Shown here: piece by piece, positions 32,224 to 41,438 of the stretch | Numbering within the stretch: the stretch's first letter is position 1 | How the letters are laid out: the number at the start of each line of letters is the position of its first letter | NCBI RefSeq assembly: GCF_016427565.1 | Contig: NZ_JAELXT010000019.1 | Coordinates: 1 to 64,000, forward strand | Direction of reading: 5' to 3' | From: Microvirga splendida | GTDB lineage: Bacteria; Pseudomonadota; Alphaproteobacteria; Rhizobiales; Beijerinckiaceae | DNA length: 64,000 nt | Program-made: the position numbers and the translations under genes | Notes under the pieces: model-generated | The model's database searches: none | Told to the model about the DNA's origin: nothing | The model's input: only the letters and a program-made list of their open reading frames with translations

Positions 32224-33132
32224 CTAGACGATGAAGAAATCCTTGTGCGTGATCGCAAGATCCTTGGAGAGCTTCGCGACCATTTTCTGGGACGCACCAC
32301 CCGTTCCATCGGGATCGTAGTAGAGATAGCCGGTCTCGTCGTTGTATATGACGCGATCGTCCCGATCATGCGCGGCCGATCCGGTCCAGAAGGCCTTGGC
32401 CTTGAGGCCGCCTTTCAGGCCCGCCTTGGTGAAGACTGACTTGTCAAGATGGATGCTGTCGTATCTCACGGAGAAATCGGTGATCGTGTCCCTGTTGGAT
32501 GATGTTGGGGAAACGTCGAAGACAAACCTGTCGCTGCCGCCCCCGCCCGTGAGAGTATCCTTGCCGACCTGCCCCATGAGATAGTCGTGTCCTGATCCTC
32601 CGATCAGCTTGTCGTTTCCTCGACCGCCATGAAGGTGGTCGTTGCCGTTTCCACCGCTTATGTAATCGTTGCCGCCATAACCTTTCAACTGATCACGTCC
32701 GGACCCGCCCAGGAGACGGTCCCGTCCCGAGTTTCCCAGAAGCCAGTCGTTTCCGGTGCCGCCGCTGATCGTCGTCGCTCCATAGTTGAAACGCGTGGAG
32801 GTCAGGTCGACCAGATCGTTTCCTGCGCCGACGTTGATCCGCGTGACATTCGTCAGGCGGGGGGTGTCGAAGCCTGTCTTGTCCAGAAAGATGAGATCGA
32901 TATCCGATGTTCCGAAAAGCGTGTAGACATCGAGGCCATCACCCCAAGCAGCGATGTTGTTGATGCCCCATACTTGGCCGCCCATTGACTTGATCGGGCG
33001 GTCGCCTGGGCTTCCGACATCTGCCCATGAATCGACGATGAATGTTCCGGTCCAATTGAGATACTGCATGGCGCCAGCCTCGATATGAATTGAGCCAAGT
33101 TGTTTGGCGAGACGATAAAGCTCAACGATCAT
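32224..33132 (-). CDS. RTX-type calcium-binding secreted protein
   Basis: The 302-residue protein carries about eight nonapeptide repeats of the GGxGxDxLx type at about 115-190 (SGGTGNDWLLGNSGRD, LGGSGRDQLKGYGGND, ISGGNGNDHLHGGRGND), which bind Ca2+ in a parallel beta-roll. A C-terminal module (FVFDVSPTSSNRDTITDF, HLDKSVFTKAGLKGG, DDRVIYNDETGYLYYDPDG) follows, as in type I-secreted proteins. There is no N-terminal signal peptide, which fits T1SS export. No catalytic domain is recognised. The start is uncertain: ATG 33132 has a poor ribosome site, whereas ATG 33069 (MQYLNWTGTF) has GAGG 8 nt ahead. GC is lower than in the neighbours. Confidence 0.82.
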   Translation of the reverse strand: MIVELYRLAKQLGSIHIEAGAMQYLNWTGTFIVDSWADVGSPGDRPIKSMGGQVWGINNIAAWGDGLDVYTLFGTSDIDLIFLDKTGFDTPRLTNVTRINVGAGNDLVDLTSTRFNYGATTISGGTGNDWLLGNSGRDRLLGGSGRDQLKGYGGNDYISGGNGNDHLHGGRGNDKLIGGSGHDYLMGQVGKDTLTGGGGSDRFVFDVSPTSSNRDTITDFSVRYDSIHLDKSVFTKAGLKGGLKAKAFWTGSAAHDRDDRVIYNDETGYLYYDPDGTGGASQKMVAKLSKDLAITHKDFFIV

Positions 33133-33135
33133 CAA

Positions 33136-33737
33136 GCTCGAATGCTTTGGCTTCGGCCTGAATATTCGACGTAGGTTAGGCTGCTGCGTGCTAGTAAGAT
33201 ATACCTCTTAGTGGAGGTTATCCGATAGATCTGACGATACCTCTATTGATAGCTGGAGTTGACCTGGCGCGCCTGCATGGGCGGGCGCCATATGAACAGC
33301 TGAAGCGGTGGGGACGGCGACCTCGGCCTTCATACGAATCCTGCTGGCTGATACAGGTTCATTTTTGCGGTAAGAGGTGCCTCTGGAGGGGTACTGGCAA
33401 AGCTCTATGTCACAGCCGCCGCTCGCGCCAGGCGAACTCCTCGCTCATTCCTGGCCTTTGGAGTGATCCTTCGCCGGTTGCGCCCCATAATCGGGCAGAC
33501 GCTTCCGTTCGGCAGGCGAGGGTGTGATGCTGCCGGGCTGTGGCTTGTTCTCACAGCCGTTGAACACCCCGGTCTGGACGCTCGACGCGGCCTCCCATTG
33601 AGTTCTGCACGCCTTGCCGGAGCGGGGGCTGGACCTATAAGAGTCTAGCTCCTCTCTGTATCGCTTCACGAAGCTGGAAAGCCGGGTCTGAGTCGAAGTG
33701 GTGTCAGAATACCATACTTAAGCTTCAAGGGACCCCG
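33136..33737. other. 602-nt gap upstream of the chemosensory operon
   Basis: No convincing gene is found. The left part (33160-33260) is markedly AT-richer than the rest of the window and contains short imperfect dyads around repeated ACCTCT motifs. The right part has ordinary GC content. It should hold the promoters of the divergent RTX and MCP genes, but no sigma element could be identified with confidence. Confidence 0.4.
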
Positions 33738-35684
33738 ATGGCATTGGTCAAGACGTCCGAACTTGCGGGCAAGGGCAACTCACGTCCGGTCGGCGATGAA
33801 GCCGCCAATGCCAGTATGAATCCTTCACCCCCCAGGGGGACGGCCTCCCAGCGGCGGACCCTGGAGCGTGTCAGGGCCCGGCAGCAGAAGGCTGCCGAGC
33901 GCATTGGCGCGGCTACGGAGGAACTGGCGAGCGGAGTGGCCGAGGCTTCGTCCGCAGCCGAGGAACTGCGGCGCTCCATGGAGCAGATCGCCAGCGGAGC
34001 CGAGGAGGCTGCCGGCGCTTCCCAGCAGTCGCTCTCGGCCATCATGAGCCTGAGCGCCTCGTTTGCCGAGGCGCGAACGCATGCAGAGGCGACCCGCAGC
34101 AAGACAACCGGCCTTCAGAGCCTCTTGATCGAGACGGGTGCCCAGATCGATGCTTCCGTAACCGCCGTGGAGACCAACGCGGCTCGCCAGCGGGCGATGG
34201 TCGAGATCGTCTCGCTCCTCGAGAAGCAGGCAGCCGAGATCGGCGAGATCACCCGCGTGGTCGGGGACATTTCCGATCAGACCAATCTTCTGGCGCTCAA
34301 TGCCGCCATCGAGGCGGCGCGCGCCGGAGAGAGCGGGCGTGGCTTTGCCGTTGTGGCCGATGAGGTCCGGGCTCTCGCCGGCACGTCGGAGAAGAGCGCG
34401 CAGGACATTCAGGTCCTGGCGGAGGGGATCGTCAGCGAGGTCCGGTCCGTCGCGGAGCGGATCAGGGCATCAGCCGAGACCGCCTCCGGCGAGGCCCGGA
34501 TCGGCCGCACCGTCGTCGCGGCCCTGGACAAGATCCGGGTCGATATGTCCCTCCTGGCCGAAGGAAGCCAGGCCATTCTCTTGGCGGCCGTCGAGGCCGA
34601 AGCGGCCATCCGTGAGGCGCAGCGCGGGGCGGAGCAGGTGGCCAGTGCCGCCGAGGAGCAGGCGGCCGCCGCCGCCGAGGCTCAGCGGGCCGTCCAGCAG
34701 CAGAGCACATCGCTCGATCAGAGCCAGCAGACCGCGCAGGCCTTGGCTGCCCTGGCGGACGATCTTCAGGGTGGCGCGGCCGGAGCTGCCAGTGCCGAGC
34801 AGGTCGGGTCGGCGGCCGAGGAGCTGTCTGCAGCCATTCAGGAACTCTCGGGCGCTGCCGGCGAGATCATGACGGCCGTCGACCAGATCAGCAGGGGCGC
34901 CCAGATGCAGGCTGCGGCCACGCAGCAGGCCAATGTGGCAATGGAGCAGATCGAGCGGGCGACCGCGGCGTCGCGGGACGCGGCGAGCGCTGCCGTCGAG
35001 CGCATCGAAACACTGGCGGCCAATCTCCAGGACAATCGCACCGCGACGATGCGGCTGGCCTCGGGCGTCGAGGAGGGCTTGCGCGAGACGCAGGCCGTGA
35101 TCGGCCTGATGAGCGGCCTGGACGAATCCGGCCGCCGCATCGAAAAGATCGTCGATGGGATCGCCCTCGTAGCGGTTCAGACCAACATGCTGGCCGTGAG
35201 CGGCTCCATCGAAGCCGCCCGAACCGGCGAGGCAGGGCGCGGCTTTGCCATCGTGTCCGGCGATATCCGCAACCTGGCGCGGGATGCGTCCGAGAATGCC
35301 GACCGGATCAAGGATGTGGTGCGCCAGATCCGCGATCAGGTCACCATCGTCCGGCGGGACCTGGAGCAGAGCGCCGCCATTGCGCAGGCGGAGGTTGCCA
35401 AGAACACCCTGACGGCGGAGCGTCTGGGCACCGTGGAGGCCGACGTGCAGGCGATCCGTCAGGGAAGCACCGCCGTCCTGTCGGGCTCCGAGACGATTCT
35501 CACGGCAGTGCGCGAGGTCCGGCTCGGCACCCAACAGGTTGCTGCCGTGGCCGAGCAGGCCGGCAGCGCCGCCGCGCAGGCCACCATCGCGGCGCGCCAG
35601 CAGGCCCGGGGAGCCGAGGATCTGGCCGCCGCCATTGAGGAGATCGCCTCCCTGGCCGACGAACTTCAGATGACGGAGTCTTAA
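33738..35684 (+). CDS. soluble methyl-accepting chemotaxis protein with two signalling tips
   Basis: The 648-residue protein has no TM segment or recognised ligand domain and is almost wholly Ala/Glu/Gln/Ser-rich coiled coil. A canonical MCP hairpin tip lies at about 170-220 ([38 protein letters not shown]). A second, divergent tip lies at about 466-520 ([40 protein letters not shown]). Normal MCPs have one. It should form cytoplasmic signalling arrays with the CheW and CheA encoded next to it. No C-terminal CheR-tethering pentapeptide is present. It is the first gene of the operon, 4 nt before cheW. Confidence 0.9.
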   Translation: MALVKTSELAGKGNSRPVGDEAANASMNPSPPRGTASQRRTLERVRARQQKAAERIGAATEELASGVAEASSAAEELRRSMEQIASGAEEAAGASQQSLSAIMSLSASFAEARTHAEATRSKTTGLQSLLIETGAQIDASVTAVETNAARQRAMVEIVSLLEKQAAEIGEITRVVGDISDQTNLLALNAAIEAARAGESGRGFAVVADEVRALAGTSEKSAQDIQVLAEGIVSEVRSVAERIRASAETASGEARIGRTVVAALDKIRVDMSLLAEGSQAILLAAVEAEAAIREAQRGAEQVASAAEEQAAAAAEAQRAVQQQSTSLDQSQQTAQALAALADDLQGGAAGAASAEQVGSAAEELSAAIQELSGAAGEIMTAVDQISRGAQMQAAATQQANVAMEQIERATAASRDAASAAVERIETLAANLQDNRTATMRLASGVEEGLRETQAVIGLMSGLDESGRRIEKIVDGIALVAVQTNMLAVSGSIEAARTGEAGRGFAIVSGDIRNLARDASENADRIKDVVRQIRDQVTIVRRDLEQSAAIAQAEVAKNTLTAERLGTVEADVQAIRQGSTAVLSGSETILTAVREVRLGTQQVAAVAEQAGSAAAQATIAARQQARGAEDLAAAIEEIASLADELQMTES

Positions 35685-35688
35685 GGCC

Positions 35689-37134
35689 ATGACCGAGGCG
35701 GCCTCTGCGGCTGTCGTCCAGTCGTTCCTGACGGTTCAGGTCGGCGATGAGCGCTTCGCCCTGCCGGCATCCGACGTGGCCGAGGTGATCCGTCCCCAGG
35801 CCGTGACGCGCGTTCCCCTCGGGCCTTCAAGCCTGCTCGGGGTGACCAACCTGCGAGGCGCGGTGATGCCCGTGGTGTCGCTGCATCGGCTTCTCGGGAG
35901 TGAGGGGAGCCCTTCGTCGAATGCGCGCGTGGTGGTGATCGACCGCGGCACCCCGGTCGGTCTCATGATCGACAGGGTGACCTCGCTCGGGGAGACGGGC
36001 GCCGATACCGGCGCGGGCACGCCTGCGCGGATGATCGATCTAGACGCGCTGCTGGCCAAGGACTTCGGGCGCTTCACCCGTCGGGCACAGCACCGGCAGG
36101 TCCAGACTGTCGCCGGCGGACAGGATCGAACCGCCGCGGAGCAGAACCAGGTTGCGCTCGTGTGCTTTGCCCTGGCCGGGCAGGACTTCGCCCTGCCCCT
36201 CGCATCCGTTCGCGAGGTGGTGGCCCTGCCGGAAGGTGTCGCCGTCGTCCCGCAGACAGATTCCGTCATGCTGGGCGTGACGTCCCTGCGCGGCCACCTG
36301 CTGCCGCTGGTCTCCCTGCGCGCGCTCCTCGGGCTCCGGGCCGGCGGGCAGGACGGTGACCGGTCCCGCGTGGTGGTGGCGCGGATCGGCCATGCACTTG
36401 TGGGTCTTGCCGTCGACGCCATGAAGGAAATCCTTCGTCTTCCCGACAGCGCCATCGATCCCGTGCCGGCGATCCTGACACGAGGCAGTGCGGAGGCCCA
36501 GATCCAGGGCATCTGCCGTCTCGAAGGCGGACGGCGCCTGGTTTCGGTGTTGTCGACGGACCACCTTTTCAGGGATCAGGCGCTGATCGAGCAGATCACG
36601 TCGCAAACGGAGATGAGCCGCGACATGGACACATCGGATGACCCTTCAGCGGGCGACGAGCAGTTCATCGTGTTCCAACTGGGCGGCGAGGAATACGGGC
36701 TGCCCATCGGGGCCGTCGATGAAGTGGTGCGCGTGCCTGACACCCTGACGCGGCTCCCCAAGGCGCCCGCCTTCATCGAGGGCGTCATGAACCTGCGGGG
36801 CCGCGTCGTTCCCGTGATCGACCAGCGGCGCCGCTTCAAGTTCGAAGGGCGGGGAGAACGGCGGCGGGAGCGCGTCGTCGTCGTCAGGATCGACCAAATG
36901 CAGGCCGGCTTCGTCGTCGACACCGTGTCGGAGGTTCTCAGCATCCCCCAAAGCCAGCTTCGCCCGACGCCCGATCTGGCCGCGGACGGGAACCAAGTCA
37001 TCGACCGCATCGCGAATATCGAGGTCGAGGGGCGCATGATCCTCCTGCTCGATCCACGCGAGCTGCTGGACAGGGCGGAGAAGGACCTGCTCGCAGCCAT
37101 GGGCGAGGGTCATCCGGAGCGGTCGTCTTCGTGA
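35689..37134 (+). CDS. triple-CheW scaffold protein
   Basis: The 481-residue protein contains three successive CheW domains: about 8-145 (QVGDERFALPASDVAEVIRP, GVTNLRGAVMPVVSLHRLLG), 155-300 (LAGQDFALPLASVREVVALP, GVTSLRGHLLPLVSLRALLG) and 322-475 (LGGEEYGLPIGAVDEVVRVP, GVMNLRGRVVPVIDQRRRF). Ordinary CheW is one such domain of about 160 residues. The fusion could bridge several receptor or kinase contacts at once in an array. The stop overlaps the cheB start (GTGA). Confidence 0.92.
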   Translation: MTEAASAAVVQSFLTVQVGDERFALPASDVAEVIRPQAVTRVPLGPSSLLGVTNLRGAVMPVVSLHRLLGSEGSPSSNARVVVIDRGTPVGLMIDRVTSLGETGADTGAGTPARMIDLDALLAKDFGRFTRRAQHRQVQTVAGGQDRTAAEQNQVALVCFALAGQDFALPLASVREVVALPEGVAVVPQTDSVMLGVTSLRGHLLPLVSLRALLGLRAGGQDGDRSRVVVARIGHALVGLAVDAMKEILRLPDSAIDPVPAILTRGSAEAQIQGICRLEGGRRLVSVLSTDHLFRDQALIEQITSQTEMSRDMDTSDDPSAGDEQFIVFQLGGEEYGLPIGAVDEVVRVPDTLTRLPKAPAFIEGVMNLRGRVVPVIDQRRRFKFEGRGERRRERVVVVRIDQMQAGFVVDTVSEVLSIPQSQLRPTPDLAADGNQVIDRIANIEVEGRMILLLDPRELLDRAEKDLLAAMGEGHPERSSS

Positions 37135-38228
37135 TCCGGCTGCTCATCGTCGACGATTCTCCCCTGATGCGCCGCCTTCTCGGCGGCGTCTTCACGGCCG
37201 AGGGAGATTTCGAGATCGCCTTTGCCCGCAACGGCACCGAGGCACTGGAGCAGCTGCAGGCCTTCAAGCCGCATGTGATCACGCTCGATGTGAACATGCC
37301 CGAGATGGATGGCCTCGCCTGCCTCGACCGCATCATGCTGGAGCGCCCGTGCCCTGTGGTGATGGTTTCCTCTCTCACGGAGGCGGGCGCGAGCGTGACC
37401 CTCGAGGCGTTCGAGCTCGGAGCCGTCGATTTCATCACGAAGCCCGACCGGGCCATTTCGCTGGAAATGGAGACGCTTGCCCCCAGGCTCGTCGAGACGG
37501 TTCGCGCCGCATCGCAGGCCCGTCTGCCCAGCAGCCTGAGGCTGGCCGAACGGGTTCGGTTGCGCAGCGGCCTGGCGCAGCCGTCATCTGCCGTGGCGCC
37601 GCGACGGCGTGCGCCCGCCCCGCCGAGACGGCGGATCAAGGCTGCGCCGGCCCATGGTATCGTGCTGATTGGCGTCTCCACCGGAGGTCCTCCGGCGCTG
37701 GACACGGTGCTGTCACGACTGCCGGCCGACTTTCCGTGGCCGATCGTCGTGGCGCAGCACATGCCGGGCTCCTTCACCGGTCCCTTGGCCCGCAGGCTCG
37801 ACAAGCTGTGCGCTCTCACCGTGGTGGAAGCCGCGCTGCCGATGCCGCTGGCCTCCGGCCATGTCTACATCGGCAAGGGCGATGCCGACGTCATCGTCAG
37901 CCAGCGGCCGGATGGACCTGTCGTCATGGCCGCGCCCTCGCTGCCGGAGCACCGCTGGCACCCGAGCGTCGACCGGCTGGTGGACAGCGCCATGCAGCAC
38001 TTCGCGCCCGAACGCCTGGTCGGGGTCATGATGACCGGGATGGGCAGCGACGGAGCCGAGGCCATGACACGGCTGAAGCAGCAGGGTGGCCGCACCATTG
38101 CCGAAGCCGAGGAGAGCGCCGTCGTGTGGGGCATGCCCGGCGAACTGGTTCGACGCGGCGGCGCACAGGTCGTCGCGCCCCTGGAACAGATTGCCGACCG
38201 GATCATGGACATGGTGGAGCGCGCATGA
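37131..38228 (+). CDS. cheB: CheB receptor methylesterase/deamidase
   Basis: The 365-residue protein has a receiver domain (1-125) with D8/D9 and phospho-acceptor D53 (HVITLDVNMPEMDG). After a basic linker (VAPRRRAPAPPRRR) comes the methylesterase domain (about 178-360) with Ser in IGVSTGGPPALD, His in VVAQHMPGSFTGP and Asp in MMTGMGSDGAEAM. It removes methyl groups from the MCP to reset sensitivity. The start is GTG overlapping the triple-CheW stop by 4 nt, and the end overlaps cheR by 4 nt. Confidence 0.95.
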   Translation: MIRLLIVDDSPLMRRLLGGVFTAEGDFEIAFARNGTEALEQLQAFKPHVITLDVNMPEMDGLACLDRIMLERPCPVVMVSSLTEAGASVTLEAFELGAVDFITKPDRAISLEMETLAPRLVETVRAASQARLPSSLRLAERVRLRSGLAQPSSAVAPRRRAPAPPRRRIKAAPAHGIVLIGVSTGGPPALDTVLSRLPADFPWPIVVAQHMPGSFTGPLARRLDKLCALTVVEAALPMPLASGHVYIGKGDADVIVSQRPDGPVVMAAPSLPEHRWHPSVDRLVDSAMQHFAPERLVGVMMTGMGSDGAEAMTRLKQQGGRTIAEAEESAVVWGMPGELVRRGGAQVVAPLEQIADRIMDMVERA

Positions 38229-39082
38229 GCAAGACGCGCAAGGCCCAGGCGATGTCCGCCGATGACATTCGGCGCCTCGGCGCGTTCCTCCACCGTCGCA
38301 CCGGCATGATCTTCGGTGAAGCCAAACGCTACTACATCGAAAGGCGCATCGCGGACCGCATGGCTGCGACGGGAATGCGCACCTTCAATGCCTACTTCGC
38401 GCATATCGAGGCCGATGGTGTCGAAGTCGAGCAGCTGATCAATCTCTTCACGGTGAATGAAACCTATTTCTACCGTGAGGAGCACCAGCTGAGTTGCCTG
38501 AGCCGCTCGCTGCTGCCGGAGATCGTGCAGGGCAGAAAGCCGGGCGATCTCGTGCGGATCTGGTCAGTCCCGTGCTCGACGGGCGAGGAGCCCTATTCCA
38601 TCGCGATCTGGCTGCTCGAAAACTGGCCCATGGTCGACGCCTACAACATCGAGATCGTCGGCTCGGATATCGACACGCAGGTTCTGCTGGACGCTCAGGC
38701 AGGAGACTATGGAGAACGTGCTCTTTCGCGCCTGCCATCCGACGCGGTCGAGCGCTACTTCGAACCGGTTCATGAAGGTCATCGCAGGCTGATCCAGGAT
38801 CTGAGGGAATCGGTGAAGTTCACGTCGGCCAATCTCGTCGACTCCGCCTCCGTTGCCGCGCAGGGCCGTTTCGATGTCATCTTCTGCCGCAACGTTCTCA
38901 TCTATTTCGACGACTCCTCCCGACTCCTTGCCGTCGACAATCTTTACGATTCCCTTCACCCGGGAGGCTATATCTGTCTCGGCCATACCGAGTCGATGAC
39001 CCGGATCTCGAAGCGCTTCGACCTGCGCCGTTTCGAGGACGCGATTGTCTATCAACGGCCCGGGAGAGACCGCGATGGATGA
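38225..39082 (+). CDS. cheR: CheR receptor methyltransferase
   Basis: The 285-residue SAM-dependent methyltransferase has an N-terminal helical domain (IRRLGAFLHRRTGMIFGEAK, FTVNETYFYREEHQL). Its catalytic domain contains IWSVPCSTGEEPYSIAIWLL (SAM site), EIVGSDIDTQVL, and FDVIFCRNVLIYFD followed by YICLGHTES. It methylates MCP glutamates and opposes CheB. ATG 38225 overlaps the cheB stop (ATGA) and the gene runs 8 nt into cheA, so translation is probably coupled. Confidence 0.95.
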   Translation: MSKTRKAQAMSADDIRRLGAFLHRRTGMIFGEAKRYYIERRIADRMAATGMRTFNAYFAHIEADGVEVEQLINLFTVNETYFYREEHQLSCLSRSLLPEIVQGRKPGDLVRIWSVPCSTGEEPYSIAIWLLENWPMVDAYNIEIVGSDIDTQVLLDAQAGDYGERALSRLPSDAVERYFEPVHEGHRRLIQDLRESVKFTSANLVDSASVAAQGRFDVIFCRNVLIYFDDSSRLLAVDNLYDSLHPGGYICLGHTESMTRISKRFDLRRFEDAIVYQRPGRDRDG

Positions 39083-41069
39083 TCTTCTCCAGCATTTCAT
39101 CGTCGAGGCCCATGAGCTGATCCAGCAGGCGACGGACGACCTCCTGGCCTTGGAGCGCGATCCTAAAGCCGCCGCGCCCATGGACAGCGCCTTCCGGGCC
39201 GTTCACACCCTCAAAGGGTCCGTCGGACTGTTCGACTTCGCCCCCATGGGGATCGCACTCCACGCTGCCGAGGACCTGCTGGGGGCCCTCAAGGAGAAGC
39301 GAGCCAGCATCGACGCCCATGTGATCGACAGCCTGCTCGCCTGCATCGATCAGACGGAGCGGTGGGTTGCCGCGATCGAACAGACAGGACAGCTGCCGCC
39401 GGATTCCGCGGAGGAAGGTTACCGCCTGGCGCGGAGTCTGCGCTCCCAGCTGGACGAGGATCCCGCACAAGCGGCGGATGCGGTCCCTCAGGCCGATCTC
39501 GACTGGGTCGAGCCGCTGCTGGCCCAGAACCGCAATGCTTCAAATCTGAAGGCGCGGAACGCCCCGTTGGTGGCGATCAGGTACACGCCGCGCGCCGATT
39601 GCTTTTTTACCGGCGACGACCCGATTGCGCTCCTGCGCTCGGTTCCCGACCTCGTGGCCATCCAGCTGTCGAACCGGGACCCTTGGCCGCCTGCGGCGGA
39701 GATCGACCCGTTCTCCTGCAATATGAGGATCGAGGCGCTCTCCGGTGCCGAACTCGACAGGGTCAAAGCCGTCTTCCGGTTTGTCCCGGACCAGGTAACC
39801 CTTCACGCAATCGCCCACACGGCCGAGGGGCAGGCGCCAGGCGCGGTACTCGGCGGTGGGGGCGCCGGCATCGCGGTGGGAGCCACCGGAGGAGCGGGCG
39901 CACGGACGCTTCGCGTCGATGCCGCGCGGATAGACCGGCTGGCGGATCTCATCGGTGAAATGGTCATCGCCAAGAACGCGCTGGCGCATCTGGCGGAGCA
40001 GTTCGACGAGGGGCTGGACCGGAAGCACGTTGCGCAGGGCCTGGTGTCGAGCCAGGCGGCCATCGAGCGCCTCGTGGCAGAGCTGCACGGCGCCGTGATG
40101 GATGTTCGCATGATGCCGATGCGAGACATCTTCCGACGCTTTCCGCGTGCCGTACGTGAGGCCGCAGGCCAGCTGAGTAAGGCGATCGATTTCTCCGTCG
40201 AAGGCGAGGAGGTCGAGGCCGACAAGGCCGTCGTGGAAGGCCTCTTCGAGCCTCTGCTCCACCTCCTGCGCAATGCCGTCGGCCATGGCGCCGAACCTGA
40301 GCATCTGCGTCTCGAGGCGGGAAAGCCTGCGAAAACCAGGATCGTGCTCAGGGCCCGGCGCGACGGCGACCGGGTCACGGTCGAGGTCGAGGACGACGGA
40401 CGCGGCATCGATCCGGCAACGATCCGGAGGGTGGCCCGCGAACGCGGGGTGGCTTCAGCCGAAGCGCTGGATCGCATGAGCGATGCCGAGGCGATCGACC
40501 TGATCTTCGCTCCGGGCTTCTCGACCGCCTCGGAGGTGACCGGCCTGTCGGGTCGGGGGGTCGGCATGGATGCCGTACGCTCCGCGGTGGAGCGCCTGGG
40601 CGGCCACGCCAGCGTTCGGAGCCTCCAGGGCCGTGGCACGGCGATCCGCCTGTCCCTCCCGCTGACGGTTGTCATGACGAAGGTCATGGCCGTCCGACTG
40701 GGCCGTGAGCTCTACGGCATCCCCCTCGACGGCGTTCTCGAGACCGCCCTCGTGCCGGCCCACCGGGTCCTTCCGGTCCGGGATGCCGAAGCCTTCGTTC
40801 TGCGCGACAGGACGCTTCCTCTGGTGCGGCTTGCCGATCTCCTGGAGATGCCGCGCCCGCCCGAGCCCCCTCAGAGCCTGAAGGTCGTGGTGATGGCGGT
40901 CGGCGACGAGCTGGTCGGGATCGCGGTGGATGGATTTGCCGAGCGAATGGACGTTCTGATGCGGCCCATGGGCGGCATTCTCGCCGGCATGCCCGGCATC
41001 ATGGGAACGACCCTGCTCGGGGACGGCAGCGTCCTCATGATCCTGGATATCCCGGAGCTGATCGGATGA
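39075..41069 (+). CDS. cheA: CheA chemotaxis histidine kinase
   Basis: The 664-residue kinase has an HPt domain with phospho-His H44 (FRAVHTLKGSVGLFDF) and a divergent middle region that may be a P2 module (VAIRYTPRADCFFTGDDPIA). Then follow a dimerisation helix (RIDRLADLIGEMVIAKNAL), a HATPase with LLHLLRNAVGHGAEP, EDDGRGIDPATIRR and GLSGRGVGMDAV, and a C-terminal CheW-like domain. In the N-box the usual Asp before HG is Gly (NAVGHG), an odd change. It phosphorylates CheY and CheB. Start ATG 39075 lies inside the end of cheR. Confidence 0.93.
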   Translation: MDDLLQHFIVEAHELIQQATDDLLALERDPKAAAPMDSAFRAVHTLKGSVGLFDFAPMGIALHAAEDLLGALKEKRASIDAHVIDSLLACIDQTERWVAAIEQTGQLPPDSAEEGYRLARSLRSQLDEDPAQAADAVPQADLDWVEPLLAQNRNASNLKARNAPLVAIRYTPRADCFFTGDDPIALLRSVPDLVAIQLSNRDPWPPAAEIDPFSCNMRIEALSGAELDRVKAVFRFVPDQVTLHAIAHTAEGQAPGAVLGGGGAGIAVGATGGAGARTLRVDAARIDRLADLIGEMVIAKNALAHLAEQFDEGLDRKHVAQGLVSSQAAIERLVAELHGAVMDVRMMPMRDIFRRFPRAVREAAGQLSKAIDFSVEGEEVEADKAVVEGLFEPLLHLLRNAVGHGAEPEHLRLEAGKPAKTRIVLRARRDGDRVTVEVEDDGRGIDPATIRRVARERGVASAEALDRMSDAEAIDLIFAPGFSTASEVTGLSGRGVGMDAVRSAVERLGGHASVRSLQGRGTAIRLSLPLTVVMTKVMAVRLGRELYGIPLDGVLETALVPAHRVLPVRDAEAFVLRDRTLPLVRLADLLEMPRPPEPPQSLKVVVMAVGDELVGIAVDGFAERMDVLMRPMGGILAGMPGIMGTTLLGDGSVLMILDIPELIG

Positions 41070-41335
41070 GCGTGCGTTTGGAGGGGGATATTGTTCTTCT
41101 GGAAGGGCCATGCCGCGTCGAGGACGCGGAGCCGCTGCTCAGGTTGCTCCAGGCCGACAGGGGGCGGACAGTCGATCTGACCGGCGCCGAGCATCTCCAC
41201 GCTGCCGTTGTTCAGGTCCTGATGGCCCTGCGCCCGGCCATCCGGGGAACGGCCGGGGATGCCTTCCTCCGAGACTGGATCGCCCCGGCATTGGCGGGAG
41301 AAAACCCTTCGGAATCAGGGCTGCAGGATGCCTGA
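41066..41335 (+). CDS. STAS-like small protein of the chemosensory operon
   Basis: The 89-residue protein looks like a minimal STAS domain: VRLEGDIVLLEGPCRVEDAE, a helix LLRLLQADRG, then TVDLTGAEHLHAAVVQVLMA. In phosphorylatable STAS proteins a Ser or Thr follows the DL(S/T) strand; here that place reads HLHAAV, so serine phosphorylation is unlikely. It may be a scaffold or an anti-sigma-antagonist relic bound to CheA or CheC. It overlaps the cheA stop by 4 nt (ATGA). Confidence 0.65.
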   Translation: MSVRLEGDIVLLEGPCRVEDAEPLLRLLQADRGRTVDLTGAEHLHAAVVQVLMALRPAIRGTAGDAFLRDWIAPALAGENPSESGLQDA

Positions 41336-41438
41336 GGAGTTGTCATTCCGCCCGCATACTCTAAAAGACACCTATAACCTTTTTCTCCGAGTCGGATCCG
41401 GTCATCCCGGCAGTCTGTCCCCCCAGCGGAGTACCTGA

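Noticed and set aside
33246..33527. 93-codon frame upstream of the MCP gene
   Set aside because: Composition is random-like, there is no ribosome site, and it spans a region that should hold promoters.
34470..35690. 406-codon open frame antisense to the MCP
   Set aside because: Its repetitive Gly/Leu/Arg translation comes from the regular coiled-coil codons of the MCP on the other strand.
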